Notes: generated by a model from the letters alone, not told the origin. A stretch of DNA of 64,000 bases from Rapana venosa (GCA_028751875.1 CM054135.1:60766229-60830228), one strand, 5' to 3'. Shown: positions 22,569 to 35,271, numbered from the stretch's first letter. A program made the numbers and translations.

Positions 22569-22965
22569 AGAGATTTTTATTTAAATACTTTTATCCAAAA
22601 CATCTGACTTACTGTCAAACTATTATGGTCATGCTGTATGATATGTTTATACTGGAATTGGTTTGTATGTTTCAAGAAATAAAAAGAAAACTTTGGAACG
22701 ACTTGGTACCAAAAAAAAAAACCTAGCGAAGTTCATAACCATTTCTCAATAAAGTTGGATACTGTATCTACTGATTAATATTTGTTAGCAAAAGAATGCT
22801 GCCCTTGTGAAAAAATATCCTTTGTGGAAATTGAAAGCACAATGCTCACTTGTCTTGATCAAGCCCTTTTTAAAAAAATAAATCATATATAAAATCAATA
22901 TAGATTTCATTAAGACCAGAGTGCTAGGCATCAGTTGTGACATATTTCCTAACTGTTACCAGTAC

Positions 22966-23051
22966 CTTATTGGGTGCTTCCACTTGCTCGTGCCGCATCC
23001 TCAGGCATTGAAGTACCTAGGACGGGAACAGTCTTGTTGGCAAAATTGATT
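22966..23051 (-). other. Small exon-like copy A3
   Basis: The acceptor TGTGTTTAG|AATCAATTTTG and donor CAATAAG|GTACTGG are intact. The core is identical to the consensus 'gtcctaggtacttcaatgcc'. Confidence 0.55.
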
Positions 23052-23336
23052 CTAAACACACAAAAAAGGAAACATTTTAAAATTAAATGCCGAGAGAGAG
23101 AGAAAGATAGAGACACACAGAAAGTCAATTCAGCAGTAATACCATGTACTGACATGTGTTTAAACACTATTGTGTAGTCATGCATACACACACACCTTCT
23201 TAAGTATACACACTTTTGTTACATGGGTGGCGCATTGAAAAGAATCCCAGTTAGGGTAGCCCAAGTTTTGCACAGAGAAATTTGTTGTTATTGAAAGACG
23301 TCTACAGTACAACACAAAACAACAGAAAGGTAAGAC

Positions 23337-23735
23337 TGGGGTGGCATAATCTAGTGGTTAGAGCGTTGAGCTTGTGATTCTACAGCCAAGGAATAAGCCG
23401 CTATGGCGACACCTGTTCTAGGAATTCTACCCTGGAGTTACTACAGTACTGACTCGCTTCCCCAAGAGTCCTTTGGTTGAGACTATAAACTGAGGCCCAA
23501 TGTGCAAATTCACACAGATGACCATTTCACTTTTCAAAAGAGTAGGCCACTGAGACAAAGACAAAGAAATTGATGACAAGATTTTTAAAAAACCCCAACT
23601 CAATGCATTCTGGTGTCATGTTTAGACACCATCCCTGAAGTTGGAATGCAGCTACCTTACTGGGGGGTTAAAATGATCACATATGGAGAAATTCACCTAG
23701 CTGCTCTACCCAAGGAGCAACAAAAAAAGAGAATA
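23337..23735 (+). mobile_element. tRNA-derived SINE (between A3 and B3)
   Basis: The head 'ggcataatctagtggttaga' is present. The body is shortened around 'aggccactgag', as in the other A-B introns. Confidence 0.85.
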
Positions 23736-23746
23736 CTGGTTATTAC

Positions 23747-23830
23747 CTTATTGAGGGCTTCCACTTGCCCGTGCCGCATCCTCAGGCATTGAAGTACCTA
23801 GGATGGGAAGAGTCTTGTTGGCGGATGAAT
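23747..23830 (-). other. Small exon-like copy B3 (8-base prefix)
   Basis: The acceptor GGTTTAG|ATTCATCCG and donor CAATAAG|GTAATAAC are present. With the 8-base prefix, joining to the preceding array in phase 1 gives DSSANKTLPILG… ending GSPQ-stop, one base before the exon end. Confidence 0.55.
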
Positions 23831-24236
23831 CTAAACCAAAAAATAGACATTTTATGATTAAATACCTGCACAGACTCACACAGACATAGAGAGAGAGAGC
23901 TAGAGAGAGAGGCAGAGAAAGGAAAAGAGAGAGAGAGAGGCAGAGAAAGGAAGAGAGAGCGACAGAGAGAGGCACAGAGATAGAGGCAGAGAAAGAGAGA
24001 GACAGACAGACAAAAGAGAAAGAGAGAACAGGAGAAAACAGGCTTGCATGGTTACACACACACACACAGAGTACACACACACACAGTACACACAAGCTCA
24101 AGTGTACACACTTGTTAGGTGGGTGGTATAATGACACCTACCCTCTTCCCCCAGGTAGAGCAGCTCACATTTCGCACAGTGAAATTTGCTGTTACTAAAA
24201 GTAGTATACAACACAGCACAACAAAAACATAAGACT

Positions 24237-24540
24237 TGGGTGGAATAGCTTAGTGGTTAGAGCACTGTGCTTGTGATTTGTTGATCCAGGATCAAGCCAC
24301 CATGGTGAGGCCCATTTTAGGGAATTTTACCCTGGAGTTAACATTAGTACTGAATCCACTCCCACAAGAGTCCTTTCGATGAGACTATAAACTGCGGCCA
24401 CATGTGCAAACTCACACTGAACACCTTGTGCACACATTAAGAACTCATTCCGCTTTTCAAAACAGTAGGCCATTTTGTGATGCTAGGAATGGATGACAAT
24501 TTTTTTAAATGTGTGCACACAAGGTCATGTTTAGACAAAC
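24237..24540 (+). mobile_element. tRNA-derived SINE (between B3 and array IV)
   Basis: The head 'ggaatagcttagtggttaga' and B-box-like 'ccaggatcaagcc' are present. The 3' part is truncated after 'acaaggtcatgtttagac'. Confidence 0.85.
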
Positions 24541-24576
24541 AAAAAACACAACCAAACAAAAAAGATAGAAACATAC

Positions 24577-25423
24577 CTACTGGAGTTCTGTAGTTCTTTC
24601 CTTGACCTGAAAGGTGGTAGAAATCTGACTGAGCAACTTGGCAGTGTAGTTTTCCAAGGTGCAGTTTTCTGTGGTGCTGGTGTCCAAGTTGCAGCTTTCA
24701 TAGATGTAGTTCTCCATGGTTTAGTTTTCCAAGGTGTGGTCTACAATTGTGCAGTCTTCCTGGGTGCAGTCTTCATGGTGCTCTTGGGTGTAGTTCTATA
24801 TGATACTTTCCATGGTGCAGTCCATAGTGTAATGTTGTATGATGAAGTCCTCTACAGCGAATCCTCTGTGGTGAAGTCCTTTATGGCACAGTCCTTTGTA
24901 GTGGAGACGTTTATGGCAAAGACCTTTGTAGTGGAGTCCTTTATGGTGAAATCCTTGGTGGTGAAGTCGTTGTGTGAAGTCGTTGGTGGTGGAGTCGTCT
25001 ATCGTGAAGTCCTTTATGGGGAAGTTGTATGTGGTGAAGTTTGTGGTGATGAAGTCATCTGTGGCGAAGTCTTTTTTGAGGTAAAGTCTCTTTGAGGTAT
25101 AGTCTTTTGTGGTGAAGTCCTCTGTGGTGAAGACTTTTGTGGCAAAGTCTTCTGTAGTGAAGTCCTTTGTAGTGAAGTCCCCTGTGGCGAAGTCCTTTTT
25201 GGTGAAGTCATCTATGGCAAAGTGTTTTCTGGTGAATCCTTTCTGGTGAACTTCTGTATGATGAAGTCCTCTACAATGAAGTCCTTTGTGGAGAAGTCCT
25301 TAGTGGTGAAGTCCTTTATGGTGTTGATCTTTCTGATGAAGCCCTCTATGGTGAAATCTTTTATGGTGAAGTCTTATGTGACGCAGTTTTCCATACTGTA
25401 GTTTTCCAAACGATCAGCAAAGC
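24577..25423 (-). repeat. 15-bp array, exon-like block IV
   Basis: About 55 units. The acceptor CTCTTTCAG|GCTTTGCTGATC and donor CCAGTAG|GTATGT match the family consensus. The edge frame reads …LENYSMENC and then TAA near 25378. It is nearly identical over long stretches to block VI (30648-31739), which has an extra segment. Confidence 0.8.
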
Positions 25424-25891
25424 CTGAAAGAGAGAGACATTCAAGAATGAAAACTTACGGTTTTAATTTATTACTGGGGTGCATTTCTTTTAAGAGTGTG
25501 TGTGTGTGCAAGTAATGTGAGAGGAGAGATTTTTATTTAAATACTTTTAAGGCATACCAACTGAGTTACTATCAAACTGTATAGTATTTCTTATAATGGG
25601 ATTGGTTTATATGTTTCAAGTAAAAAAAAAAACAGTTTGGAATTACCTGATAGAAAATAAAATTGTGAAGTTTATAACCTATCTCTCAATAAACTTGGAC
25701 ACCCCATCTACAATTAATATTAGTCAGCAAAAGTATGCTGCACTTGAGGAAAAATAATCTATGGGCAAATCGAAAGTACAATGTTCCCTTGCCATTTTTA
25801 TACAAAATATACACAAAATTAGCATGTAGATTTCATTAAGGCCTGAGCACTAGGCACCAGGAGTAACGAATTTCATAACTGTTACCAGTAC

Positions 25892-25976
25892 CTTATTGGG
25901 TGCTTCCACTTGCTTGTGCCGCATCCTCAGGCATTGAAGTACCTAGGACGGGAACAGTCTTGTTGGCAGTATGATT
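25892..25976 (-). other. Small exon-like copy A4
   Basis: The acceptor TTGTGTGTAG|AATCATACTG and donor CAATAAG|GTACTGG are intact. The prefix is 9 bases. Confidence 0.55.
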
Positions 25977-26127
25977 CTACACACAAAAATGGAGACATTT
26001 TAAAATAATAATGTCTGCACACACACAAAAACAGAGAAAGAGACAGAGAGAGCAAGAGAGAGAGAGAGAGCAAGAGAGAGAGAGAGAGCAAGAGAGAGAG
26101 AGAGAGAGAGAAGAGAGAGCAAGAGAG

Positions 26128-26178
<51 letters not shown>

Positions 26179-26386
26179 CAGCAAGCCAACTAGGTAATTC
26201 CGCAGTAATACAAGTGCAAACGTGTTTAAACACTATTGTGAGGTCATGCATACAAGCATGCACACCCTTGAGTATACACTTTTGCTATATGGGTGTGAAA
26301 AGAATCCCAGGGTAAAGTAGCCCAAATTTTGCACAAAGAAATTTGCTGCTACTGAAAGTAGTCTACAACACAAAACACAAAGGTAA

Positions 26387-26790
26387 GACTGGGGTGGCAT
26401 AACCTAGTGGTTAGAGCATTCACCTTGTGATCTGACAGCCAAAAATTAAGCCGCTATGGTGACACCTGTTCTAGGGAATTCTACCCTGGAGTTACTACTG
26501 TACTGACTTACTTCCCCAAGAGTCCTTTGCATGACACTATTAACAGAGACCCAATGTGCAAATGCACACATAGGACCTTTTGCACACATTAAAAACCCAT
26601 TTCGCTTTTCAAAAGAGTAGGCTACTGAGAGAGAGAGGAATGGATCACAAGATTTTAAAAAACCCATGCATTCTTAAGTGTTTACCCATCATCCCCAAAG
26701 TTGGAATGCAGCTACCTTACTGGTGGGTTAAAATGATCACATACGGAAAATTTCCCCTAGCTGCTCTAAACAAGGAACAAACAAACAAAA
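26387..26790 (+). mobile_element. tRNA-derived SINE (between A4 and B4)
   Basis: The head 'ggcataacctagtggttaga' is present. It ends in 'ctagctgctctaaacaagga'. Very similar to the copy at 32597. Confidence 0.85.
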
Positions 26791-26805
26791 AGTACTGGTT
26801 ATTAC

Positions 26806-26890
26806 CTTATTGGGTGCTTCCACTTGCCCGTGCCGCATCCTCAGGCATTGAAGTACCTAGGACGGGAACAGTCTTGTTGGCTGAATGATT
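26806..26890 (-). other. Small exon-like copy B4
   Basis: The acceptor GTGTGTAG|AATCATTCAG and donor CAATAAG|GTAATAAC are present. With a 9-base prefix, phase-1 joining from the array gives …QQDCSRPRYFNA and a TGA stop. Confidence 0.55.
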
Positions 26891-27286
26891 CTACACACAA
26901 AAATGGAGACATTTTAAAATTAAATGCCTGCAAAGACTCACACAGCAAGAAAAAGAAAGAGAAAGAGGACAGAGAGAGAGAGAGAGATAGATAGACAGAG
27001 GGAGAAGACAGAGAGAAAGAGGCAGAGAAAGAGAGAGACAGAGGAAGGAGAGAGAGAGGAAGCAAGCAAGCCAGCCAAGTGAGCAGTTATACAAACTGCT
27101 ACAGAATCATATTCAAACAGGCTTGCATTGTCACACACACCACAAACAGACACGCACAAGTGTTCATACTTGTTAGATGGGTGCTATGACGAAATCCCCC
27201 AGGTAGAGCAGCTAAAATTTCGCACAAGGAAATTTGCTGTTACTAAAAGTAGTATACAATACAACAAAAATAGAGTTAGGTGAAAT

Positions 27287-27655
27287 AGCTAAATGGTTCA
27301 GAGCGCTGTGCTTGTGATATGTCAGTCCAGGATCAAGCCACCACAGCGAAGCGTATTTTAGGGAATTTTACCCTGGAGTTAACATTAGTACTGACTCCAC
27401 TCTTACAAAGAGAACTTTGGACAAGACTATAAAATGAGGCCCCATGTGCAAACACATACAGAAGACCTTGTGCACACAGTAGAAACTCACACTGCTTTTT
27501 GAAAGAGTAGGCCATTTCATGATGGTAAGAATGGATGACATTTTTAAAATGCGTGAAAACAGGGGTGGAATGTGGCTACCTTACAGGTGGGTAAAAATGG
27601 TCGCATACACAATCTAACCATTGCTGAACCTTGGTGCTCTAGCCAAGGAAAAAAA
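27287..27655 (+). mobile_element. tRNA-derived SINE (between B4 and array V)
   Basis: The head 'gaaatagctaaatggttcag' is diverged. The end is 'ttggtgctctagccaaggaa'. It corresponds to the copies at 33547 and 37217. Confidence 0.85.
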
Positions 27656-27682
27656 AAAACCCCAAAGAAAGAAAAAACATAC

Positions 27683-28380
27683 CTAGTGGAGTTCTGTAGT
27701 TCCTTTCTTGACATAAAGGTGGTGGTAGAAATCTGACTGCGACTTGGCAGTGCAGTTTTCCAAGGTGCAGCTTTTTATGGTGCTGCTGTCCAAGTTGCAG
27801 TTTTTATAGATGTAGTTCTCTATGGTTTAGTTTTCCATGGTGCAGTCTACAATGGTGCAGTGTTCCATGGTGTCATCTTCCATGGTGCTGTTGGGTGTAG
27901 TTCTATATAATGTTTTCTATGGTGCTGTTTTCCAAGGTGCAATCTTCCATAATGCAGTGTTGTATGAAGAAGTCCTCCAGGATGAAGGCCTTTATGGCAA
28001 AGTCCTTTGGGTTGGAGTCCTTTATGGTGAAGTCCTTTGTGGTGAAGTCCTTTGTAGTGAAGTTCCTCTGTGGCGAAGTCCTTTGGTGGTGAAGTCCTTT
28101 GAGGTAAAGTCCTTTGTGGTGGTCTTTTGTGGTGAGGTCGTTTGTGGTGAAGTCCTCCATGGTGAAGTCTTTTGTGGTGAAGTCCTTTGTAGTGAAATCT
28201 TTTGCAGTGAAGTCCTCTGAGATGAAGTCATTTGTGGTGAAGTCTTTTGCGGTGAAGTCTTTTGTGGTGGTCCTCTGTGGCGAAGTCCTCTGTGGTGAAG
28301 TCTTTTGTGGTGAAGTCCTCTGTGGTGAAGTCTTTTGTGGTAGTCCTTTGTGGTGAAGTTTTCCAAAAGATCAGCAAGGC
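27683..28380 (-). repeat. 15-bp array, exon-like block V
   Basis: About 45 units. The acceptor CTTTCAG|GCCTTGCTG and donor CCACTAG|GTATGT are present. The first units after the acceptor are missing relative to VII and VIII. Both the 15-bp unit and a 13-bp variant ('tggtggtcctctg') occur, so the frame slips repeatedly. Confidence 0.8.
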
Positions 28381-28856
28381 CTGAAAGAGAGAGACATTCA
28401 AGAATGAAAACTTACGGTTTTAATTTACTACTGGGGTGCATTTCTTTTAAGAGTGTGTGTGTGTGTGTATGTGAGAGGAGAGATTTTTATTTAAATACTT
28501 TTAAGGCATACCAACTGAGTTACTGTCAAACTGTATAGTATTTCTTATAATGGAATTGGTTTATATGTTTCAAGTAATAAAAATAAAACTTTGGAATTAT
28601 CTGACAGAAAAAAACATTTGCGAAGTTCATAGCTATCTCTTGATAAACTTGGACACCCCATCTACTAATTAATATTAGTCAGCAAAAGTATGCTGCACTT
28701 CAGAAGAAATATTCTATAGGCTAATTGAAAGTACAATGTTCCCTTGTCCTGAACAAGCCATTTTTATATAAAATATACACAAAATTAGCATGTAGATTTC
28801 ATTAAGGCTTAGCACTAGGCACCAGTTGTGACGAATTTCATAACTGTTACGAGTAC

Positions 28857-28941
28857 CTTATTGGGTGCTTCTACTTGCTCGTGCCACATCCTCAGGCATT
28901 GAAGTACCTAGGACGGGAACAGTCTTGTTGGCAGTATGATT
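28857..28941 (-). other. Small exon-like copy A5
   Basis: The acceptor TTTTGTGTAG|AATCATACTG and donor CAATAAG|GTACTCG are present. Confidence 0.55.
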
Positions 28942-29291
28942 CTACACAAAATAAATTGAGACATTTTAAAATAAAATTGTACACACAAAAAAACCCAGAG
29001 AAACAGACAGAGTGGGAGAGAGAGAGAGAGAGAGGGAGAGAGGGAGAGAGAGAGACAGAGAAAAAAAGACACAGCAAGCCAACCAGGCAATTCAGCAGTT
29101 ATACCAAGTACAGACATGTGTTCAAACACTATTGTGCAGTCATGCATACACATGTACCCCATCAAGTATATACACTTTCGTTACATGGGTGTGAAAAGAA
29201 TACTAGGTAGAGTAGCCCAAATTTTGCACAAAGAAATTCGCTGTTACTGAATGTAGTCCACAATACAACACAAAACAACAGAAAGGTAAGA

Positions 29292-29549
29292 ATGGGGTGG
29301 CATAACCTAGTGGTTAAAGCATTGAGCTTGTGATGCGACGGCCCAAGATCAAGCCACTATAGTGACACCTGTTCTAGGAATTCTACCCTAGAGTTACTAC
29401 TGTACTGACTTACTTCCCCAAGAGTCCTTTGCATGAAACAGGCCCAATGTGAGGAGACAAACTGAGGCCCAATGTGCAAATTCACACAGACGACCTTTTG
29501 CACACATTAAAAACCCATTTTGCTTTTCATAAGAGTAAGCCACTGAGAC

Positions 29550-29617
<68 letters not shown>

Positions 29618-29765
29618 GAACTGATGACAAATTAAAAAAACACCTCATGCAATCTGGTGTTGTGTTTAGACATCATCCCCAAAGTTGGAATGCAGCTACC
29701 TTACTGGGGGGTTAAAATGATCACATATGGAGAAATTCACCTAGCTGCTCTACCCAAGGAGCAAC
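29292..29765 (+). mobile_element. tRNA-derived SINE with internal GA expansion (between A5 and B5)
   Basis: The head 'ggcataacctagtggttaaa' is present. A GA tract (29549-29612) has grown inside the body at 'aagccactgagacagagaga'. Confidence 0.85.
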
Positions 29766-29795
29766 AAACAAAAAGAAGAGAATACTGGTTATTAC

Positions 29796-29879
29796 CTTAT
29801 TGAGGGCTTCCACTTGCCCGTGCCGCATCCTCAGGCATTGAAGTACCTAGGACGGGAACAGTCTTGTTGGTGGATGAAT
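29796..29879 (-). other. Small exon-like copy B5 (8-base prefix)
   Basis: The acceptor GGTTTAG|ATTCATCCAC and donor CAATAAG|GTAATAAC are present. It is near-identical to B3 including flanks, as expected from the ~6 kb duplication. Confidence 0.55.
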
Positions 29880-30306
29880 CTAAACCAAAAAATAGACATT
29901 TTATGATTAAATACCTGCACAGACTCACACAGACATAGAGAGAGAGAGCTAGAGAGAGAGGCAGAGAAAGGAAAAGAGAGAGAGAGAGGCAGAGAAAGGA
30001 AGAGAGAGCGACAGAGAGAGGCACAGAGAAAGAGGCAGAGAAAGAGAGAGAGACAGATAGACAAGACAGATAGACAAGACAAAGAGAGAGACAGAGAGAG
30101 GACAGGAGAAAACAGGCTTGCATGGTTACACACACACGAGTACACACACACACAGTACACACACAAGCTCAAGTGTACACACTTGTTAGGTGGGTGGTAT
30201 AATGACACCTACCCTCTTCCCCCAGGTAGAGCAGGTCACATTTCGCACAGTGAAATTTGCTGTTACTTAAAGTAGTATACAACACAGCACAACAAAAACA
30301 TAAGAC

Positions 30307-30620
30307 TTGGGTGGAATAGCTTAGTGGTTAGAGCACTGTGCTTGTGATTTGTTGATCCAGGATCAAGCCACCATGGTGAGGCCCATTTTAGGGAATTTTA
30401 CCCTGGAGTTAACATTAGTACTGAATCCACTCCCACAAGAGTCCTTTCGACGAGACTATAAACTGAGGCCACATGTGCAAACTCACACAAAACACCTTGT
30501 GCACACATTAAGAACTCATTCCGCTTTTCAAAACAGTAGGCCATTTTGTGATGCTAGGAATGGATGACAAATTTTTTAAATGTGTGCACACAAGGTCATG
30601 TTTAGACAAACAAAAAACAC
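30307..30620 (+). mobile_element. tRNA-derived SINE (between B5 and array VI)
   Basis: Almost identical to the copy at 24237, with the same truncation point. Confidence 0.85.
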
Positions 30621-30647
30621 AACCAAACAAAAAAGATAGAAACATAC

Positions 30648-31739
30648 CTACTGGAGTTCTGTAGTTCTTTCCTTGACCTGAAAGGTGGTAGAAATCTGAC
30701 TGAGCGACTTGGCAATGTAGTTTTCCAAGGTGCAGTTTTCTGTGGTGCTGGTGTCCAAGTTGCAGCTTTCATAGATGTTCTCCATGGTTTAGTTTTCTAA
30801 GATGTGGACTACAATTGTGCAGTCTTCCTGGGTGCAGTCTTCCATGGTGCTCTTGGGTGTAGTTATATATGATGCTTTCCATGGTGCAGTCCATAGTATA
30901 ATGTTGTATGATGAAGTCCTCTACAGCGAATCTTCTGTGGTGAAGTCCTTTGTGTGAAGTCATCTTTAGTAATGTACTGAGAAGTCCTCTAGGGTGAAGT
31001 CCTCCATGGCGAAAGTCCTCCGTGTTGAAGTCCTTTGTGGTGAAGTCCCCTATGGATAAGTCCTTTGTAGTGAAGTCCTCTATGGTGAAGTCCTTTGTGG
31101 TGAAGTCCTCTATGGTGGAGACATTTATGGCAGACTGTGGTGGAGTCCTCTATGGCAAAGTCCTCTGTGGTGAAGTCCTTTATGGCACAGTCCTTTGTAG
31201 TGGAGACGTTTATGGCAAAGACCTTTGTAGTGGAGTCCTTTATGGTGAAATCCTTGGTGGTGAAGTCGTTGGTAGTGAAGTCGTTGGTGATGGAGTCGTC
31301 TATCGTGAAGTCCTTTATGGGGAAGTTGTATGTGGTAAAGTTTGTGGTGATGAAGTCATCTGTGGCGAGGTCTTTTTTGAGGTAAAGTCTCTTTGAGGTA
31401 TAGTTTTTTGTGGTGAAGTCCTCTGTGGTGAAGACTTTTGTGGCAAAGTCTTCTGTAGTGAAGTCCTTTGTAGTGAAGTCCTCTGTGGCGAAGTCCTTTT
31501 TAGTGAAGTCGTCTATGGCAAAGTCTTTTCTGGTGAATCCTTTCTGGTGAACTTCTGTATGATGAAGTCCTCTACAATGAAGTCCTTTGTGGTGAAGTCC
31601 TTTGTGGTGAAGTCCTTAGTGGTAAAGTCCTTTATGGTGTTGATCTTTCTGATGAAGCCCTCTATGGTGAAATCTTTTATGGTGAAGTCTTATGTGACGC
31701 AGTTTTCCATACTGTAGTTTTCCAAACGATCAGCAAAGC
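30648..31739 (-). repeat. 15-bp array, exon-like block VI
   Basis: About 70 units. The acceptor CTCTTTCAG|GCTTTGCTGATC and donor CCAGTAG|GTATGT are present. It shares block IV's sequence but carries roughly 240 bp of extra units near 30960-31150, so array length changes between recent duplicates. Confidence 0.8.
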
Positions 31740-32209
31740 CTGAAAGAGAGAGACATTCAAGAATGAAAACTTACGGTTTTAATTTATTACAGGGGTGCAT
31801 TTCTTTTAAAAGTGTGCGAGTGTGCAAGTGATGTAAGGATAGTTTTATTTAATTACTTTAAAGGCATACCATCCGAGTTACTGTCGAAACTGTATATTTT
31901 GTTTTTTTAATAATGGAATTGGTGTATACGTTTCAAGTAATAAAAGAAAAGTTTGGAATTATCTCACAGAAAAAAAACATTTGCGAAGTTCATAACCATC
32001 TCTCAATAAACTTGGGCACCCCATCTACCAATTAATATTTGTCAGCAAAAGTATGCTGCACTTGAGGAAAATTAATCTGTGGGCAAATCGAAAGTACAAT
32101 GTTCCCTTGCCATTTTCATATAAAATATACACAAAATTAGCATGTAGATTTCATTAAGGCCTGAGCACTATGCACCAGTTGTGACGAATTTCATAACTGT
32201 TACCAGTAC

Positions 32210-32294
32210 CTTATTGGGTGCTTCCACTTGCTCGTGCCACATCCTCAGGCAATGAAGTACCTAGGACGGGAACAGTCTTGTTGGCAGATTGTTT
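32210..32294 (-). other. Small exon-like copy A6
   Basis: The acceptor TTTGTGTAG|AAACAATCTG and donor CAATAAG|GTACTGG are present. It has two substitutions in the core ('ccacatcctcaggcaatgaa', plus strand). Confidence 0.55.
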
Positions 32295-32596
32295 CTACAC
32301 AAAAAAATGGAGACATTGTAAAATAAAATGTACAAGAGAGCGAGACACACACACACAGACAGACAGAAAGACAACAAAATACACAGCAAGCCAGCCAGGC
32401 AATTCAGCAGTCATACCAAGTACAGACATGTGTTCAAACACTATTGTGGGTCATGCATACATGCACGCACACACTTGAGTACACACTTTTGTTACATGGG
32501 TGTGAAAAGAATACTAGGTAAAGTAGCCCAAATTTTGCACAAAGAAATTTGCTGCTACTGAAAGTAGTCTACAACACAAAACACAAAGGTAAGACT

Positions 32597-33005
32597 GGGG
32601 TGGCATAACCTAGTGGTTAGAGCATTGACCTTGTGATCTGACAGCCAAAAATTAAGCCGCTATGGTGACAACTGTTCTACAAAATTCTACCCTGGAGTTA
32701 CTACGGTACTGACTTACTTCCCCAAGAGTCCTTTGCATGACACTATTAACAGAGGCCCAATGTGCAAATGCACACATAGGACCTTTTGCACACATTAAAA
32801 ACCCATTTGGCTTTTCAAAAGAGTAGGCCACTGAGAGAGAGAGAGAAAGAGGAATGGAATACAAGTTTTAAAAAAACCCATGCATTCTTAAGTGTTTAGA
32901 CATCATCCCCAAAGTTGGAATGCAGCTACCTTACTGGTGGGTTAAAATGATCACATACGGAAAATTTCCCCTAGCTGCTCTAAACAAGGAACAAACAAAC
33001 AAAAA
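32597..33005 (+). mobile_element. tRNA-derived SINE (between A6 and B6)
   Basis: The head 'ggcataacctagtggttaga' is present; it is near-identical to the 26387 copy. Confidence 0.85.
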
Positions 33006-33019
33006 GTACTGGTTATTAC

Positions 33020-33104
33020 CTTATTGAGGGCTTCCACTTGCCCGTGCCGCATCCTCAGGCATTGAAGTACCTAGGACGGGAACAGTCTTGTTGGCTGAAT
33101 GACT
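33020..33104 (-). other. Small exon-like copy B6
   Basis: The acceptor GTGTGTAG|AGTCATTCAG and donor CAATAAG|GTAATAAC are present. Confidence 0.55.
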
Positions 33105-33198
33105 CTACACACAAAAATGGAGACATTTTAAAATTAAATGCCTGCAAAGACTCACACAGCAAGAAAAGAAGAGAAAGAAAGAGAGAGAAGAGAGAGAG

Positions 33199-33249
<51 letters not shown>

Positions 33250-33546
33250 CAGAGGGAGAAGACAGAGAGAAAGAGGCAGAGAAAGACAAAGAGAGAAAGG
33301 GAGAGGAAGGAGAGAGAGAGAGCAAGCAAGCAAGCCAGCAAAGTCAGCAGTTACACAAACACTAAAGAATCATATTCAAACAGGCTTGCATTGTCACACA
33401 CACCACAAATAGACACGCACGAGTGTCCATATTTGTTAGATGGGTGCTATGACGAAATCCCCCAGGTAGAGCAGCTAATATTTCGCACAAGGAAATTTGC
33501 TGTTACTAAAAGTAGTATACAACATAATACAACAAAAACATAAGAG

Positions 33547-33950
33547 TTGGGTGGAATAGCTAAATGGGTAGAGCGCTGCGCTTGTGATCTGTCTGTCTAG
33601 GATCAAGCCACCACAGCGAAGCGTATTTTAGGGAATTTTACCCTGGAGTTAATAGTACTGACCCCACTCTTGCAAAGAGTCCTTTGGACAAGACTATAAA
33701 ATGAGGCCCCATGTGCAAACACATACAAAACACCTTGTGCACACAGTAGAAACTCACACTGCTTTTTGAAAGAGTAGGCCATTTCATGATGGTAAGAATG
33801 AATGACATTTTAAAAATGCGTGAAAACAGGGTTATGTTTAGACACCATCCCAAAGGTGGAATGTGGCTACCATGACAGGTGGGTAAAAATGGTCGCATAC
33901 ACAAAATCTAACCATTGCTGAACCTTGGTGCTCTAGCTAAGGAAAAAAAT
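33547..33950 (+). mobile_element. tRNA-derived SINE (between B6 and array VII)
   Basis: The head 'ggaatagctaaatgggtaga' is present; the end is 'ttggtgctctagctaaggaa'. Confidence 0.85.
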
Positions 33951-33976
33951 AAACCCAAAAGAAAGAAAAAACATAC

Positions 33977-35271
33977 CTACTGGAGTTCTGTAGTTCCTTT
34001 CTTGACGTAAAAGGTGGTGGTAGAAATCTGACCGCGACTTGGCAGTGCAGTTTTCCAAGGTGCAGTTTTTTATGGTGCTGCTGTCCAAGTTGCAGTTCTC
34101 CATGGTGTAGTTTTCCATGGTGCCTCTACAATGGTGCAGTCTTCCATGGTGTCATCTTCCGTGGTGCTCTTGGGTGTAGTTCTATATAATGTTTTCTATG
34201 GTGCTGTTTTCCAAGGTGCAATCTTCCATAATGCAGTGTTGTATGAAGAAGTCCTCCAGGATGAAGGCCTTTATGGCAAAGTCCTTTGGGTTGGAGTCCT
34301 TTATGGTGAAATCCTTTGTGCTGAAGTCCTTTGTAGTGAAGTTCCTCTGTGGCGAAGTCCTTTGGTGGTGAAGTCCTTTGAGGTAAAGTCCTTTGTGTTG
34401 GTGTCCTTTCTGGTGGTCTTATGTGGTGAGGTCCTTTGTGGAGAAGTCCTCCATGGTGAAGTCTTTTGTAGTGAAGTCCTTTGTAGTGAAATCTTTTGCA
34501 GTGAAGTCCTCTGAGATGAAGTCATTTGTGGTGAAGTCTTTTGTGATGGTCCTCTGTGGTGAAGTCTTTTGTGGTGAAGTCTTTTGTGGTGAAGTCCTCT
34601 GTGGTGAAGTCTTTTGTGGTGAAGTCCTCTGTGGTGAAGTCTTTTGTGGTGGTCCTCTGTGGTGAAGTCTTTTGTGGTGGTCCTCTGTGGTGAAGTCCTT
34701 TGTGGTGGTCATCTGTGGTGAAGTCTTTTGTGGTAGTCCTCTGTGGTGAAGTCCTCTGTGGTGAAGTCTTTTGTGGTGGTCCTCTGTGGTGAAGTCCTCT
34801 GTGGTGAAGTCTTTTGTGGTGGTCCTTTGTGGTGAAGTCTTTTGTGGTGAAGTCCTCTGTGGTGAAGTCTTTTGTGATGAAGTCCTTTGTGGTGAAGTCT
34901 TTTGTGGTGGTCCTCTGTGGTGAAGTCTTTTGTGGTCTTCTAAGGAGAAGTACTTTGTGGAGAAGTCTTTTGTGGTAAAGTCCTTTGTGGTGAAGTCGTT
35001 TGTGGTGAAGTCTTTCATGGTGAAGTCCTCAATGGCAAAGTCCTTTGTGATGAAGATCTTTGTGGTGAAGTCCTCTAGGGTCACATCTTATGTGGCGAAT
35101 TCCCTTTAGGTGAAATCCTCTATGATGAAGTTCTTTATGGTGAAGTACTGTATGGTGAAGTTATATGCAGTGCAGTCCTTTATGATGGAAGTCTTTATGT
35201 GGTGTTGACCTTTATGGTGAAGTCCTTTATGGTGAAGTCCTCTATGTAGTTTTCCAAAAGATCAGCAAGGC
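33977..35271 (-). repeat. 15-bp array, exon-like block VII
   Basis: About 85 units. The acceptor CTCTTTCAG|GCCTTGCTG and donor CCAGTAG|GTATGT are present. A minus open frame of 221 codons (35084 to 34419) is created because none of the three repeat readings contains a stop; it changes reading after every 13-bp variant. The donor-side end reads ENCTAKSRSDFYHH in the frame matching the repeat, the least repetitive coding-like stretch of the block. Confidence 0.8.

Noticed and set aside
34419..35084. A 221-codon minus frame in block VII as an intact histidine/threonine-rich protein gene
   Set aside because: It has no independent start context, switches between three repeat readings, and the frame entering from the acceptor of this block closes early.
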